Source: Alisma plantago-aquatica
Taxonomy: Eukaryota > Streptophyta > Magnoliopsida > Alismatales > Alismataceae
Reading direction: 5' to 3'
Assembly (NCBI GenBank): GCA_963693085.1
Contig: OY856409.1
Span: forward strand, 666,305,591 to 666,369,590
Length of the DNA: 64,000 bases
The notes under the pieces were generated by a model. The model did not search any database, had not been told where the DNA came from, and saw nothing but the letters and a program-made list of their open reading frames with translations. Position numbers and translations under genes: made by a program. Positions within the stretch are counted from its first letter, which is position 1; the number at the start of each line of letters is the position of its first letter. Positions 1 through 12,455 of this stretch are shown here, piece by piece.

Positions 1-1799
1 TACGACCCCACCTCCCGATAACCCCCAATTAAGGGAGACCGAGAGGTCGAAGCCGCACCCATATCTTCCGGATCAAAGGTTCGGCAATTAACCAAAAATA
101 ATTATCAAATTTTAACATACTATATTGAAGCTGTAAGAAAATAAATTTTTGCATACCTTTATAAAAACTTGGATCTCTAAACTTCTATTCACTTAAGGAT
201 TCTACTCTAACTAATCATCCTTGTATTTAACTTCATGTATTTCACAATATGACGATTTATTGTTTGTCCTTTTGGCTTGTACCTAAAACACCGACAAACA
301 AAACGTCGGTCAGCCGAAGCTGGTATGTGGGGGAAACAATAAACGTGAAACTATGATAACAACGTCATCATTCAATTAATCATTTAACAATCAAGGTTAC
401 ATTTTAAATATAACTCTGCGATCCAAGGGTACCCTATCCTCTGTGTTGTCCCCATTAAACCCCTCATGATCCACCTATAAGTGAACCAATTTCTAAGGTT
501 GAGTCACATGGCACTACTCGTAAGTAGCCCACTCCTTAACTCATGGAAGGCTAATGAGTCGCATGGCACTACACGTAGGTAGTCCAATTTCTAACTCTCG
601 ATAACCTAGACCTCGCTCTAGGATTACCCCTTTTTTTCTTAGCCTTTTCAAAGCAACATGGGTGGAACCAGATCTAGCCAGTTATATATGCACATTTATA
701 GTGATAATCATAGTCACTTTATAGTTGCATGAAATAAATAAACATTCAACATTTATTTTCAAGCAACCGATTAAAACTTCGGGAATCGCTGGGAAACTCG
801 AGCGATTATTCATAAGCGTAACCACATACCTGATTTGATGAGTCATGGAGATTATTTAACACATACTTCATGTATATACAATCAAGCCAATCAACAGATC
901 CAAGTAAGTAATTCAATCATCACATAATTCCTGAAAAGAATATGTACTCTATTTATTACACACTTTATCAAGAATCTACTTTATTGACTTGGATTCTCTT
1001 TCTATGGTTTCTAATCCGCATTAAGGTTTCATTAATATTCATTAGGGTTTCTTAGATCAATTTCTCAAACTTTATCCCATTTAGGTTAACAAACCCAAAA
1101 TACTCTTTTCCATTTATTTGAACCTTAATTGCTCAACTATCCATTTTAATAATCTTTTATATCCAAATTGACTTGGGATCATCACATCCTTATTTATTCA
1201 TGTATTTGGACACTTAAACCAATTAAAAGACATATTCAACTAAATTAGGGTTTTCAAGCTCATTAATGCATAATCATGCATGAAACCCTAAATTAAGCCA
1301 AATATATAAAAAGATCATCTTTTTATATCCTATTTCCTCTTTTATTTAACAACGGTTAATATCAGCTTGAATAACATCATTAAGTCCATCTATCATCAAA
1401 TCTAAGGGTTTTTCCTTAATTAAATCATTAAATATGATAACTTTATGTACTTTTCAAATTTCAAGTATATTTACGCACATAAACTCTAAATTAGACTAAT
1501 CATGTGCAAAGTTCTTCCTTTTAGAACATAATATACCTTTTTACATTTAACAGATTAACATCAACTCTAATGATCCATTAAACCCTATAAAACACTTTAT
1601 TTATTCAAAATAGGGTTTCTTAATCATTAAAGTATTAAAGATGATAACTTCCATTAATTTTCGGCTTGTAGTTATAATAATACTTCAAACATAATTTATC
1701 TGTGTTCCTCTCGTTCTGAGGATCAATTTTCATATAAGATTTGTCTCAATCCGAGTTTCCTAGAATTAGTTACGATTTTATAAAGAAAATACCTTTCCA

Positions 1800-2290
1800 G
1801 CCAATCTGAGGCTGCCACGTCGTCTATATCCATGCAACGCGCTCGATTGAGTTTATAACCAATTTACGATATTACCCTCACTTGAGTACCTCACTCCTTA
1901 CCACACGGAGGGGCAGAAACGTCAAAAGGCCTCTTTGACCTTCTTCTTCCTCACGCAGCCACTGCGACGATGCCCTGGCCGCCGATCAGTGGAGGTCCGC
2001 GAACCACCACCACCACCACGAGGCTCGGAACTCGACTCCAATTGTTTCCATGGCTCCGCCACCTCCTTGCGCACCTGGGCGTCACGCGATCGCAGCCGAA
2101 GACGCTGTTAACCTACTCCTCTGGCCGAGTTTCTGCGGCCGTCACTGCAGCCCGACGGCTGCCTTTGAGCGCACCCTAGGGAACGGCCTCGATGGTTGTG
2201 CTCCACCTCGGCTCCGGGGCACTCCTGGGTTTCATCGAAACCATATATTGGCCCTTTCCAACCTCTTGCTCGTGCTTCTTCATATAGCTA
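1800..2290 (-). other. CpG-rich segment in LTR of element A
   Basis: About 490 bases are much richer in G+C and CpG than the rest of the LTR. The segment follows the TATA-like box in element sense, so it probably lies in the transcribed leader. The same block recurs at 9360-9845. A run of GTG repeats (CAC on the plus strand) sits near 2006-2020. No conserved reading frame supports a protein: frames open in one copy change in the other. Confidence 0.6.
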
Positions 2291-2377
2291 GGGTTTAAGG
2301 ACAAAAACGAGGAAGAAGAAGAATTAGGAAAGAAAAGCTTTCTCGGGATTATATTTAACTCGGACCAAACACTCTAC

Positions 2378-2388
2378 CCCTTATATAG
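2378..2388 (-). promoter_or_regulatory. TATA-like box of element A 3' LTR
   Basis: In element sense the sequence reads CCCCTATATAAGGGG, a strong TATA box in a short dyad. It sits upstream of a pyrimidine- and purine-rich leader and the CpG-rich block. The same box is at 9928-9938 in the other LTR. This copy is in the 3' LTR and would read outward past position 1. Confidence 0.5.
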
Positions 2389-3334
2389 GGGTGAGTACGA
2401 AGCCCTAAGGTGTGCCTCCTTGAGGACTCAAGTCCTATTCTTGAAAGGAAACATACCTTCCTTGGTTGTGAAGCAACCATCTCTCTCTTTCATTATCTCC
2501 TTGATAATTATGTTATTTGAATATTTATAAATTCGAAAACCTTTTCCCTTATTCTCTTTATTCTTGCTTTTTAATTCTTTGGTATGAATTTCTATTTCCT
2601 TTAATAGAAATTACTTTCTTTTTAACAGTACCTCATAATTCATTAATAATGTATCACATTACCCCTTTATTTTACAAATTTGGTATTTTCTCTTTCTTTC
2701 CTATTTATTGGGACTCCTTGGATCCCAAGAAACTCTATTATATCGAAATTCCCTTTTCAAGGATAATTATTATCCTTCTAGATGCATCTATATGCATTAT
2801 TTCTCCATTATCATGTTTATTTCTCATTAAAATAACTCTTTTTTAGGTTTTCTCTTTTTATTTCTCTTTTATTTTCCTTAGTGGAATTCCTTTTAATATT
2901 AACAACCTCATGGATACGAAATTTCACCAAGAAATCTCATTTATGCCTCTTTCCACTCATTTTCCACATTTTATCATTATTTTCAATTTATTTCTTAATA
3001 AAGAAATATGTAATTAATCTTTTCCTTTCTTATTGCTTTCTCTTTGTCACCTTGGACTCCTTGGTACCCAAGGAACCCAAGAGGCACGAAATCCTCTTTG
3101 AATTTGCCTTCTAGAGGTTTCCACATCATTTCTTTTCTTAAAAATCCAATTATTCATTTATTAATTGAATTTTCTTATTATTTGGGCCCAATAGCCAATA
3201 AAGCCCACAACACAAACATCAAGGCTATTGTGAATGAAATCCATGTATTCAAAACAATTTATTATTTATTCAAATATAGTCATTATGAGAAATTACATTT
3301 CTCACCAAATGAACCCAAAAATAGGGTTGTAACA

Positions 3335-3347
3335 TCCTTCCCCTCTT
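3335..3347 (-). other. Polypurine tract of element A
   Basis: In element sense AAGAGGGGAAGGA lies directly before the 3' LTR start TGTTAC. It is preceded by a GAGGACAAAATTCC-like stretch typical of the end of gypsy pol. It would prime plus-strand DNA synthesis and fixes the element's orientation. Confidence 0.8.
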
Positions 3348-3455
3348 ATAGGAATTTTGTCCTCAAAATTCTATCAAGCAAACAAACAATTCAGGATAAG
3401 ACTTTTCCATGTCCATCATTGGCCCCTATGTGGCTTTGCCATACTCATGGCATTT

Positions 3456-3638
3456 TCAAATAACCTTTATCATCACATATTCTTTTCTCTGAGTTCTTTC
3501 ATCCTGGCATCTATAAACTGCACAGGTGGACTCAGGCCATTTCAGCCTCCCTTGGGGCTCACTAGGTTCATTGCTCAGCACATGGTCGGGGTACCTCACA
3601 TAGTGCTCTAAATCAGACACATGGAACTCATCACACAT
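3456..3638 (-). pseudogene. Integrase C-terminal remnant of element A
   Basis: The minus-strand frame contains FHVSDLEHYVRYPDHVL, a close match to the FHVSMLRKYV.DPSHV segment between the integrase core and chromodomain in plant Ty3/gypsy proteins. It lies about 120 bases before the 3' LTR, where that segment belongs. Frame and similarity fade on both sides, so the gene is broken. The match to the family is from known motif patterns. Confidence 0.7.
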
Positions 3639-6600
3639 TACTTTATCTCAAGGGGTAAGGTCAATCTTAACCTTCTCCACCAAACCATATCAAAGGAACC
3701 CATGCATCGGGGACTCAGCTCTCTTAGCTATAACTTAGAGGGGTCGGATTTTCACATATTCTTCCACAGTAACTTGTATGTCAGTCTACTTTGCATCTTC
3801 TCACGACTCTCATCGTCTCTAGGCTCCTTTCAGCCCTTGCACAATCAAAGTGACTTCATCTACACGCACTGTGGTCCCTTTTCTAACCATCATGTGGTCC
3901 TTTTCTAACCATCATGTGGTCCTTTTCTAACCATCATGTGGCCCTTTTCTAACCATCATGTGGCCCCTTTCACCAACATCACCTTACTGAAGTGGTGACT
4001 GACACAACCTCCCTTACTGAGCTTCTTATAAAACCCGATACTGGCTATGGTGGTCATTGACACATCTTTCATAGGACAAGAACTGTCTCTAAATATCACC
4101 CTGAATGAGCACATGTGCTCCCATCAGACCCCTTTAGTCTAGATTATACTAACCATTAGTTAGGGGTGATAAACTGTGCTATCATCGAGTTCTTCATGCA
4201 CCTACTTTCACCTTATGGAAGTGAACCTTTAAGTCATACTCATGAACTTTTGAACTCGCATCATGGTGTAGTTGAACCATCTCTCTCATATGTAGTTCAA
4301 CCCGATCTGTCCCTTGACAGTACTTTTTCTTTCTCATGTCATCTAGGTAAGGCGACTTACCATAACCCATATTGCATCTCGACCTTCCTTGGTCCCAGGG
4401 AGACCTATCACATCATCCATGGGGTTGAGCTCCCATTCCCTCTCAGGGACTCTTTTGTCCTCTATATCGATACACTGGGTTACTGGGGTTCGTTCTTTAC
4501 CTCTTGGCTTGCATGGCCATAAACCACATGCAACTTCATCTTAAGCATCCAAAGTGCTATTGCCATTTTCCACGGTGTATGGTGCTCTTCAATCATGATT
4601 TCATGTATGTCATGATTCCTCAAGATCGATTCCTCTGAAACCCTAAACCACTCTAGACGGGGTTTCATCACCTTCTTTTCCAAAGGAGTGCACTTGAGGT
4701 TCTACCACCATCCTTTCATCGTATCAAGGACTACCCTGGCTAACCACACAACTCTTAACTTTTCAACGTATCTTGTTACATCTGAGTGTTATCAAAACAC
4801 CTCTTCTTCCCAAACTTAGGGTTAGCCAAACAACCCCTTCTAACTTTTAGTCAAACAAGTCAGATGTATCTCAACCAGAGCGTCCATTACCACATCACAT
4901 CTTAGGTATTAGGTAACATTGAAGACGTACTCTTCCATGTATTTCACTTATTGTCTCACCTTAAACTCTCTGTCTATCTTCATTAAGAACACTCTCTGAT
5001 TTCATCATCATGGTGATCAAACTCAACCTGGTATAACTTGTAAGTTCTGCATAGTTCATGATAAAAACATCCTCATAAGGTGACTACCTTATTCCTCTTT
5101 AGTGTTTGCAAACCATCCATGTATCATTCACTTTACCAGGGCATGTTATCTTCTCTGTCCCCATATCTCGTGGCAACGTTCCAAACCACATCATCTTTTA
5201 TCCTTGGTGTATGGCATGCGTACTGTCCTATCTCTCACTCCCATAACAAGAGGAAATAAGTATTTGGCTGCAGTCCAAATACAGAGTTCTTCCTGTTCCA
5301 AAAGTAGAGATGGTACATCCCACCTTGTCAGTACACCTTTAGATCTCAGTTGAAACGTGCCTCATATGTCACTTCATCACAATCATTTTGATGTCAAAGT
5401 TACTTCCATGGAAAACTGGTCTCGAACCTACTGTGGTTTATATCCTTGGTCATCTCCTCTAGGTCTATAGGGTGCCGGCTCTTTTGGGGTCATCCCTCTT
5501 CCCCCATGCATTAAGAGAGTGCCCTACTCATCTGCCCTTTGGGTCCCATGAGTTCATGAAGGTGATCAATCTCCTAACCCATGGCCCTCAGACAATGATA
5601 GTTGTTACCTCCTGACCCTATGGTCATGTGCAACTGGGGAATTAGTCAACTCCTACTTTTATCGGTCTTATCCCTACCTGACCCTAGGATAGACTTAGGA
5701 TCCTCCATTATAATACATGTTCACTTAGAACCTTACCCAAGTCTTCATCATCTCTCCTTCTGCATTCATGGGCTGGCTCTCATCCTTTCATGGCAACCTG
5801 CCTACCTTGGTCAAGCCCCATACCGATTACTTCCATGGTAACACATTCATATGCAATTAGAGATGGATATCTATGGGTCTATAGGTTCATTCTCATACCA
5901 TGTACTTTTCACTTAGCTTCTCAAGATCCTATGAGACCTCTTTAGTTTACTTAAACTAACAAAACTAATATACACCCTACCAAAGGGGTCCCTCTCCCAG
6001 GATGGGAGGAAAACTATCTCTTGACAACAAGGTCACAAAAGCTCTTAGGTCTAGGGTTTACATCCACATGAGCCTACTTAACCCTAGCAAGCTATTAAGG
6101 CACAAGCAGATCACCTACTGTACCATGCTAGGTCATACTTGTCCTCTTTCCTTGATGCTGGATCAAGATCATACTTTCCTTTATCATCAACCTAGTTGTG
6201 AGGGGTTCAACACACATACCTTAAACTTAAGGGGCTTCCCTTTTCCTCTATACATGAGGAGTACCATGCTCGCTTCTACAGGAACTCAACTCTCATCATG
6301 AGCATTAGGTACACTACTTCCCCTCTTAGGCCTAGGAACTCTAGGTTTACTTGTAGGTGTCCAACTGCATGCTCTACCTCTTAACTCTGAACTAAGCATG
6401 AAAAAGGCATGACATGCACTCCTTGTCATCCTTCAACTAGAGCAACACTTAGAGTTGGGTCCAACAAGGTACAAGGCCTCATAACATGTTACTAAACCTT
6501 TCTAGGTCTAAGGAACTCTTCTTCCTACCTCAGAAGATAAACACCTATATTGTAGGCACATCGGTACCAGAATCTTCATCTTCTCTCTCTAGGGTTTTGT

Positions 6601-7530
6601 CCCTCTAAAGGCAACCAAGATATCATCAACTTTTAGGGATCAATCATGAGGCAACCAATATCATCCATAACCCTTTATGCTCCATCATGATTCCTTACCC
6701 AGGGTTTCATCCTACTGTCAGCACTATGACATGCCCTAGATTCCAGTTATACCCTACTTGCACCAGCCCATAGGGTTTCTAAGGACCTTCACTAGCATCA
6801 TTATCTAAGGAGCTATCCTTTGCACGACCTTCCCATGTTGGGTTGCCAAAGGTGCTAGGTCACATATGGCATCCCAAAGGCATGTCCTTTCAAACACTCA
6901 GTCTACCAAGACATCTAGTTATCCCTCTCTAACCTTCACTTAGGGTTAGGGTTAACATCATCCTCAGAGGATGTGTCAGGTCTCTACTTGCAATGGAGAT
7001 CTCTATCTCCAAGACTAACTTATCCTCCTGACAAGAAGGTCTAGCCTCAGGTCTCTTCTGAGGATATGACAACTTATGTCATATGACCTAAGCATGTATC
7101 TATTCTTTAATTTGCGCTTAATCTATTAATCTTATGTCCATGACATCTTATTTACATGCTTTGTATTAATTTAGTGGAGGATTCCTTAAACCTTATTAAC
7201 CTTACCCATACCTCAAGAGGGTGAGGAGAAGAAAGAAAACCCTAATCCTTCAGGTCCTTAACAGAATTTTGTGATGAGAAGGGATGAATAAGATGAGAAA
7301 GTCCTAAAGGTATCTTATTTCGATTCATACCCTAAGACTTTGGCCAGGAAGTCACACGGATCCGGGAGTCCTCGTATTCCGACTAGCGATGCGGAGGAAA
7401 ATATTGCCAGCCCCCGGTCGTGATCCTTTTCTAGACACCTCTGTCTTTCGGATAGTCCTCTAATAACTCCCTTGGGTTCTATGGAATTTGTAAAATTTAA
7501 TAATTATTAATGGTTAACTGAGGAACCTAC
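3639..7530 (-). pseudogene. Decayed interior of element A
   Basis: This region should hold gag and the rest of pol between the PBS and the integrase remnant. No long frame survives on the minus strand, and I could not recognise protease, reverse transcriptase or RNase H motifs. At about 3.9 kb it is shorter than a full gag-pol. It may be a heavily mutated, partly deleted gag-pol or a non-autonomous interior mobilised by relatives. The 99-residue plus-strand frame at 6002-6301 has no recognisable domain and is not called. Confidence 0.45.
3871..3972. repeat. Tandem repeat, about 22 bp x 4.5
   Basis: The unit CCTTTTCTAACCATCATGTGGT (shown here as two parts: CCTTTTCTAACC and ATCATGTGGT) repeats head to tail with one or two substitutions. 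It lies inside the decayed interior of element A, close to the integrase remnant. Confidence 0.85.
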
Positions 7531-7542
7531 GCTCTGATACCA
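7531..7542 (-). other. Primer-binding site of element A
   Basis: The plus strand reads GCTCTGATACCA, so the element strand reads TGGTATCAGAGC, the usual plant initiator-Met tRNA primer site. It is two bases from the 5' LTR end at 7545. Confidence 0.92.
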
Positions 7543-9359
7543 AATGTTACGACCCCACCTCCCGATAACCCCCAATTAAGGGAGACCGAGAGGTCAAAGC
7601 CGCACCCATATCTTCCGGATCAAAGGTTCGGCAATTAACCAAAAATAATTATCAAATTTTAACATACTATACTGAAAGTTGTAAGAAAATAAATTTTTGC
7701 ATACCTTTTTGAAAACTTGGATCTCTAAACTTCTATCCACTTAAGGATTCTACTCTAACTAATCCTCCTTGTATTTAACTTCATGTATTTCGCAATATGA
7801 CGATTTACTGTTTATCCTTTTGGCTTGTACCTAAAACGCCGACAAACAAAACGTCGGTTAGCCGAAGCTGGTATGTGGGGGAAACAATAAACGTGCAACT
7901 ATGATAACAACATCATCATTCAATTAATCATTTAACAATCAAGGTTACGTTTTAAATATAACTCTGCGATCCAAGGGTACCCTATCCTCTGTGTTGTCCC
8001 CATTAAACCCCTCATGATCCACCTATAAGTGAACCAATTTCTAGGGTTGAGTCACATGGTACTACTCGTAAGAAGCCCACTCCTTAACTCAAGGAAGGCT
8101 AACGAGTCGTATGGCACTACACGTAGGTAGTCCAATTTCTAACTCCCGGTAACCTAGACCTTGCTCTAGGATTAACCCTTTTTTTTCTTAGCCTTTTCAA
8201 AGCAACAGAGGTGGAACCGGATCTAGCCAGTTATATATGCACATTTATAGTGATAATCATAGTCACTTTTTAGTTGCATGAAATAAATAAACATTCAACA
8301 TTTATTTTCAAGCAACCGATTAAAACTTCGGGAATTGCCGGGAAACTAGAGCGATTATTCATAAGCGTAACCACATACCTGATTTGATGAGTCATGCAGA
8401 TTATTTAACACATACTTCATGTATATACAATCAAGCCAATCAACAGATCCAAGCAAGTAATTCAATCATCACATAATTCTTGAAAAGAATATGTACTCTA
8501 TTTATTACACACTTTATCAAGAATCTACTTTATTGACTTGGATTCTCTTTCTATGGTTTCTAATCCGCATTAAGTTTTCATTAATATTCATTAGGGTTTC
8601 TTAGATCAATTTCTCAAACTTTATCCCGTTTAGGTTAACAAACCCTACAATACTCTTTTCCATTTATTTGAATCTTAATTGCTCAACTATCCATTTTAAT
8701 AATCTTTTATATCCAAATTGACTTGGGATCATCACATCCTTATTTATTCATGTATTTGGACACTTAAACCAATTAAAAGACATATTCAACTAAATTAGGG
8801 TTTTCAAGCTCATTAATGCATAATCATGCATGAAACCCTAAATTAAGCCAAATATATAAAAATATCATCTTTTTAGATCCTATTTCCTCTTTTATTTAAC
8901 AACGGTTAATATTAGCTTGAATAACATCATTAAGTCCATCTATCATCAAATCTAAGGGTTTTTCCTTAATTAAATCATTAAAGATGATAACTTTATGTAC
9001 TTTTCAAATTTCAAGCATATTTACACACATAAACTCCAAATTAGACTAATCATGTGCAAAGTTCTTCCTTTTAGAACATAATATACCTTTTTACATTTAA
9101 CAGGTTAACATCAACTCTAATGATCCATTAAACCCTATAAAACACTTTATTTATTCAAAATAGGGTTTCTTAATCTTTAAAGTATTAAAGATGATTACTT
9201 CCATTAATTTTCGGATTGCAGTTAGAATAAGACTTCAAACATAATTTATTTGTGTTCCTCTCGTTCTGATGATCAATTTTCATATAAGATTTTTCTCAGT
9301 CCGAGTTTCCTAGAATTAGTTACGATTTTATAAAGAAAATACCTTTCCGGTCAATCTGA

Positions 9360-9845
9360 GGCTGCCACGTCGTCTATATCCATGCAACGTGCTCGATTGA
9401 GTTTATAACCAATTTACGATATTACCCTCACTTGAGTGGCTCGCTCCTTAACACGCGGAGGGGCAGAAACATCAAAAGGCCTCTTTGACCTTCATCTTCC
9501 TCATGCAGCCACTGCTGCGATGCCCTGGCCGTCGATCAGTGGAGGTCCGTGAACCACCACCACCACCACAAGGCTCAAAACTCGACTCCAACTGTCTCCA
9601 TGGCTCCACCACCTCCTTGCGCACCTGGGCGCCGCGCGATCGCAGCCGAAGACGCTGTTAACCTGCTCCTCTGGTCGAGTTTCTGCGGCCGTCACTGCAG
9701 CCCGACGGTTGCCTTTGAGCGCACCCTAGGGCACGACCTCGATGGTTGTGCTCCACCTCAGCTCCGGGGCACTCCTGGGTTTCATCGAAACCATATATTG
9801 GCCCTTTCCAACCTCTTGCTCGTGCTGCTTCATATAGCTAGGGTT
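9360..9845 (-). other. CpG-rich leader in 5' LTR of element A
   Basis: Counterpart of 1800-2290. The 99-residue frame at 9549-9848 on the plus strand runs antisense to the element and is interrupted in the other LTR, so I do not call it a gene. Many CpG sites survive here although the flanks look depleted. Confidence 0.55.
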
Positions 9846-9927
9846 TAAGGGCAAAAACAAGGAAGAAGAAGAAGAAGGAAAGAAAAGCTTTCTCAGGATT
9901 ATCTTTAACTGAGACCAAACACTCTAC

Positions 9928-9938
9928 CCCTTATATAG
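9928..9938 (-). promoter_or_regulatory. TATA-like box of element A 5' LTR
   Basis: The element strand reads CTATATAAGGGG, identical to the box in the 3' LTR. It would be the element's own promoter; transcription would run leftward through the CpG-rich leader into the interior. Confidence 0.55.
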
Positions 9939-10883
9939 GGGTGAGTACAAAGACCTAAGGTGTGCCTCCTTGAGGACTCAAGTCCTATTCTTGAAAGGAA
10001 ACATACCTTCCTTGGTTGTGAAGCAACCATCTCTCTCTTTCATTATCTCCTTGATAAATATGTTATTTGAATATTTATAAATTTGAAAACCTTTTCCCTT
10101 ATTCTCTTTATTCTTGCTTTTTAATTCTTTGGCACGAATTTCTATTTCCTTTAATAGAAATTACTTTCTTTTTAACAATACCTCATAATTCATTAATAAT
10201 GTATCACATTACCCTTTTATTTAACAAATTTGGTATTTTCTCTTTCTTTCCTATTTATTGGGACTCCTTGGATCCCAAGAAACTCTATTATATCGAAATT
10301 CCCTTTTCAAGGATAATTATTATCCTTCTAGATGCATCTATATGCATTATTTCTCCATTATCATGTTTATTTCTCATTAAAATAACTCTTTTTGAGGTTT
10401 TCTCTTTTTCTTTCTCTTTTATTTTCTTTAGTGGCATTCCTTTTAATATTAACAACCTCATGGATACAAAATTTCACCAAGAAATGTAATTTATGCCTCT
10501 TTCCACTCATTTTCCACATTTTATCATTATTTTCAATTTATTTCTTAATAAAGAAATACGTAATTAATCTTTTCCTTTCTTATTGTTTTCTCTTTGTCAC
10601 CTTGGACTCCTTGGTACCCAAGTAACCCAATAGGCACAAAATCCTCTTTGAATTTGCCTTCTAGAGGTTTCCACATCATTCTTTTCTCAAAAATCCAATT
10701 ATTCATTTATTAATTGAATTTTCTTGTTATTTGGGCCCAATAGCCAATAAAGCCCACAACACAAACATCAAGGCTATTGTAAATGAAATCCATGTATTCA
10801 AAACAATTTATTATTTATTCAAATATCCTCATTATGAGAAATTACATTTCTCACCAAATGAACCCAAAAACAGGGTTGTAACA

Positions 10884-12455
10884 GTACCCTTCTCTTTGGG
10901 TTTTCTTTGACCTTGGTTTGCTCTTCTTCTCTTGAGGTGATCTTTTGTTGGTGTTGGAGTTGATCAAAGCTTGGTGTTTCTTTTCTCTCTTAGAGATTCT
11001 TGGCTTTTAAAGTTGGCATTCACCTCAAGGTGGGTTATATAACTCTCCCCTCTTCTATTGTTGCACTTGATCTTGCATGTATGTTATCTTATCTCTAAAA
11101 TGTGATTATAGGATGCTTGATGAGGTTACATTTATTTTGGTTTTATGATTATGTAGTAATCTTCTATAGATTAGCTTTTTATCCTAAACCCTAATTCATG
11201 TACCTGAAACCTAGTAGATGATGGAGTTGATGGATCTTACATGCATCTTGAATGCTGGTTTTATCACCATGTTAGTGGTTCAACCATCACATGTTAGAAG
11301 GAGGTTCTGTTTCTTGCATGCATGATCCTAACACTTGATTTCATCTCTCCTGGCATGGTTTCTTTACTGATCTTGGAGATGGTTGTTTTAGGGTTTTGAT
11401 GTTCATCCTTTTATGGAGTTTTCACCTTGGTGACGCTTGAGTTTCTTGATGTTATACATATGTTTTGTTCGACATGCGTTCTTGATTCCTTTTGGTTGTT
11501 AATACCATGTTGGCGATGAGCTTGTGTTTTGGTTTGGTCGTCATAACCTTAACCCTATCTACCTTGGTCGCTACATGAGTTGGTTTTGGGGTCGCTACAT
11601 ATGAGCCCCTTGTAATGGTCGCTAAATAAGTTGGCTTTTTTAGTCGCAATGACCTTCTGGTCTATGGTATCTATGGGGGTTTGGTTGGTAGAAACCCTAA
11701 TCCTAATTTGTTTTGAGTGTTATTGTTAATTTGGTTCACTTCTTCCGGTCAAAATTGTTTTGATTGATGGATGGTATCTAGATTATGGTGGTTTGGTCAC
11801 AACAAACCTTAAACTTAGTTTCTCTTGCAGTCTCTAAATACAGTTCAGTTTGGTTGGTCTCTACAAGGGTATATGTCCCATGGTCTCTATGGAAATCTAA
11901 GCCTTGTGGTCATAAGGGAAGTCTAACCCTAACAAGTCACAATGGTTTCATCTGATGAGGTCGCTGTACATGATCTAACCCTAGTGGTCATTACATGTGC
12001 CAACCCTAGTGGTTGCCACATTAGAAAACCCTGATGGTCACTATAGTACCCCATCTTTATGGTCTCTATAGATGGTCTTAACCTACATGGTTGATATGCT
12101 TTTCCTAATTTTCATGGCTTAGGTAAATGATGGCTAATCTTATGGCTTTTAAGAATGTGAGAATGGTGTACGATAGGGTATGATTCTAAGTGTTGTATGA
12201 GAAACCCTAACCCTAATTATGAGTACATGTTGTAACACTTATCTTTCTTAAAGTGATTAGCATGTAATGATGTATTCTCTCTCCTATTTGTGTAACCCTA
12301 ATGTTGCAGGTGGAATGAACATCTTAGCTATTGGTTACTATGGTATCTCTAATGTGACACATGATGATGATTATGAGCCTTTACGAGGCATGCTGAGATA
12401 ATGATGTTATGCAGGAACTATGTGATTGGGTCTTATGACGTGGTAGAGGACCACC
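10884..12455 (+). mobile_element. Fragment B: gypsy LTR, same family as F
   Basis: Read on the plus strand, this aligns by eye with the reverse complement of about 57100-58500. Shared landmarks are TTTGACCTTGGT, TCTCTTAGAG, AAGGTGGGTTATATAACT and the stretch ending near GGGTCTTATGAC. Element A interrupts its left side at 10883, and it gives way to fragment L near 12455. It has no coding sequence. The right breakpoint is approximate. Confidence 0.7.
11500..12085 (+). repeat. GGTCGCTAC word array in fragment B
   Basis: Roughly 18 short words of the type GGTCGCTAC, GGTCACTAT, GGTCTCTAT or AGTCGCAATGACC lie at irregular spacing. The exact form GGTCGCTACAT occurs at least twice near 11570-11600. 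Variants often differ by CG to TG or CA. The related LTR of F carries the complement, GTAGCGACC, at 57585-57905. Confidence 0.6.

Larger units (their letters stand above)
1..3334 (-). repeat. 3' LTR of element A (left copy)
   Basis: This nearly identical copy of 7545-10883 lacks only the outermost three bases, which lie off the window. In element sense it starts at 3334 with TGTTACAACC. It holds a TATA-like box near 2380 and an unusually GC- and CpG-rich stretch at about 1800-2290 downstream of it; the rest is AT-rich. Short open frames here are not conserved between the two copies (for example 1970-2179) and are not called as genes. Confidence 0.9.
1..10883 (-). mobile_element. Element A: Ty3/gypsy LTR retrotransposon with both LTRs
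   Basis: Two long direct repeats (1-3334 and 7545-10883) flank a 4.2-kb interior. The ends are TGTTAC and GTAACA. A PBS complement lies next to the right LTR and a polypurine tract next to the left one, so the element reads on the minus strand: right copy is the 5' LTR, left copy the 3' LTR. The window opens three bases inside the left LTR, so the outer target duplication cannot be tested; the five bases right of the element are GTACC. The only clear coding trace is an integrase C-terminal stretch near 3456-3638. By hand the first 300 aligned LTR positions differ at about 12 sites, suggesting moderately recent insertion. Gypsy assignment rests on the PBS, PPT and integrase trace. Confidence 0.88.
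7545..10883 (-). repeat. 5' LTR of element A (right copy)
   Basis: This 3,339-bp LTR has ends TGTTAC and GTAACA on the plus strand. It matches 1-3334 along its whole length with a few per cent substitutions and small indels. TATA-like box at 9928-9938 (minus); CpG-rich leader at 9360-9845. It abuts LTR fragment B at 10884. Confidence 0.92.

Noticed and set aside
6002..6301. 99-residue plus-strand frame inside element A
   Set aside because: Opposite to the element's sense, no domain, and typical of chance frames in this composition.
9549..9848. 99-residue plus-strand frame in element A's 5' LTR (His run, Pro-rich)
   Set aside because: It is antisense to the element, and the copy at 1970-2298 is broken into two frames. 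The length reflects low stop density in GC-rich sequence.
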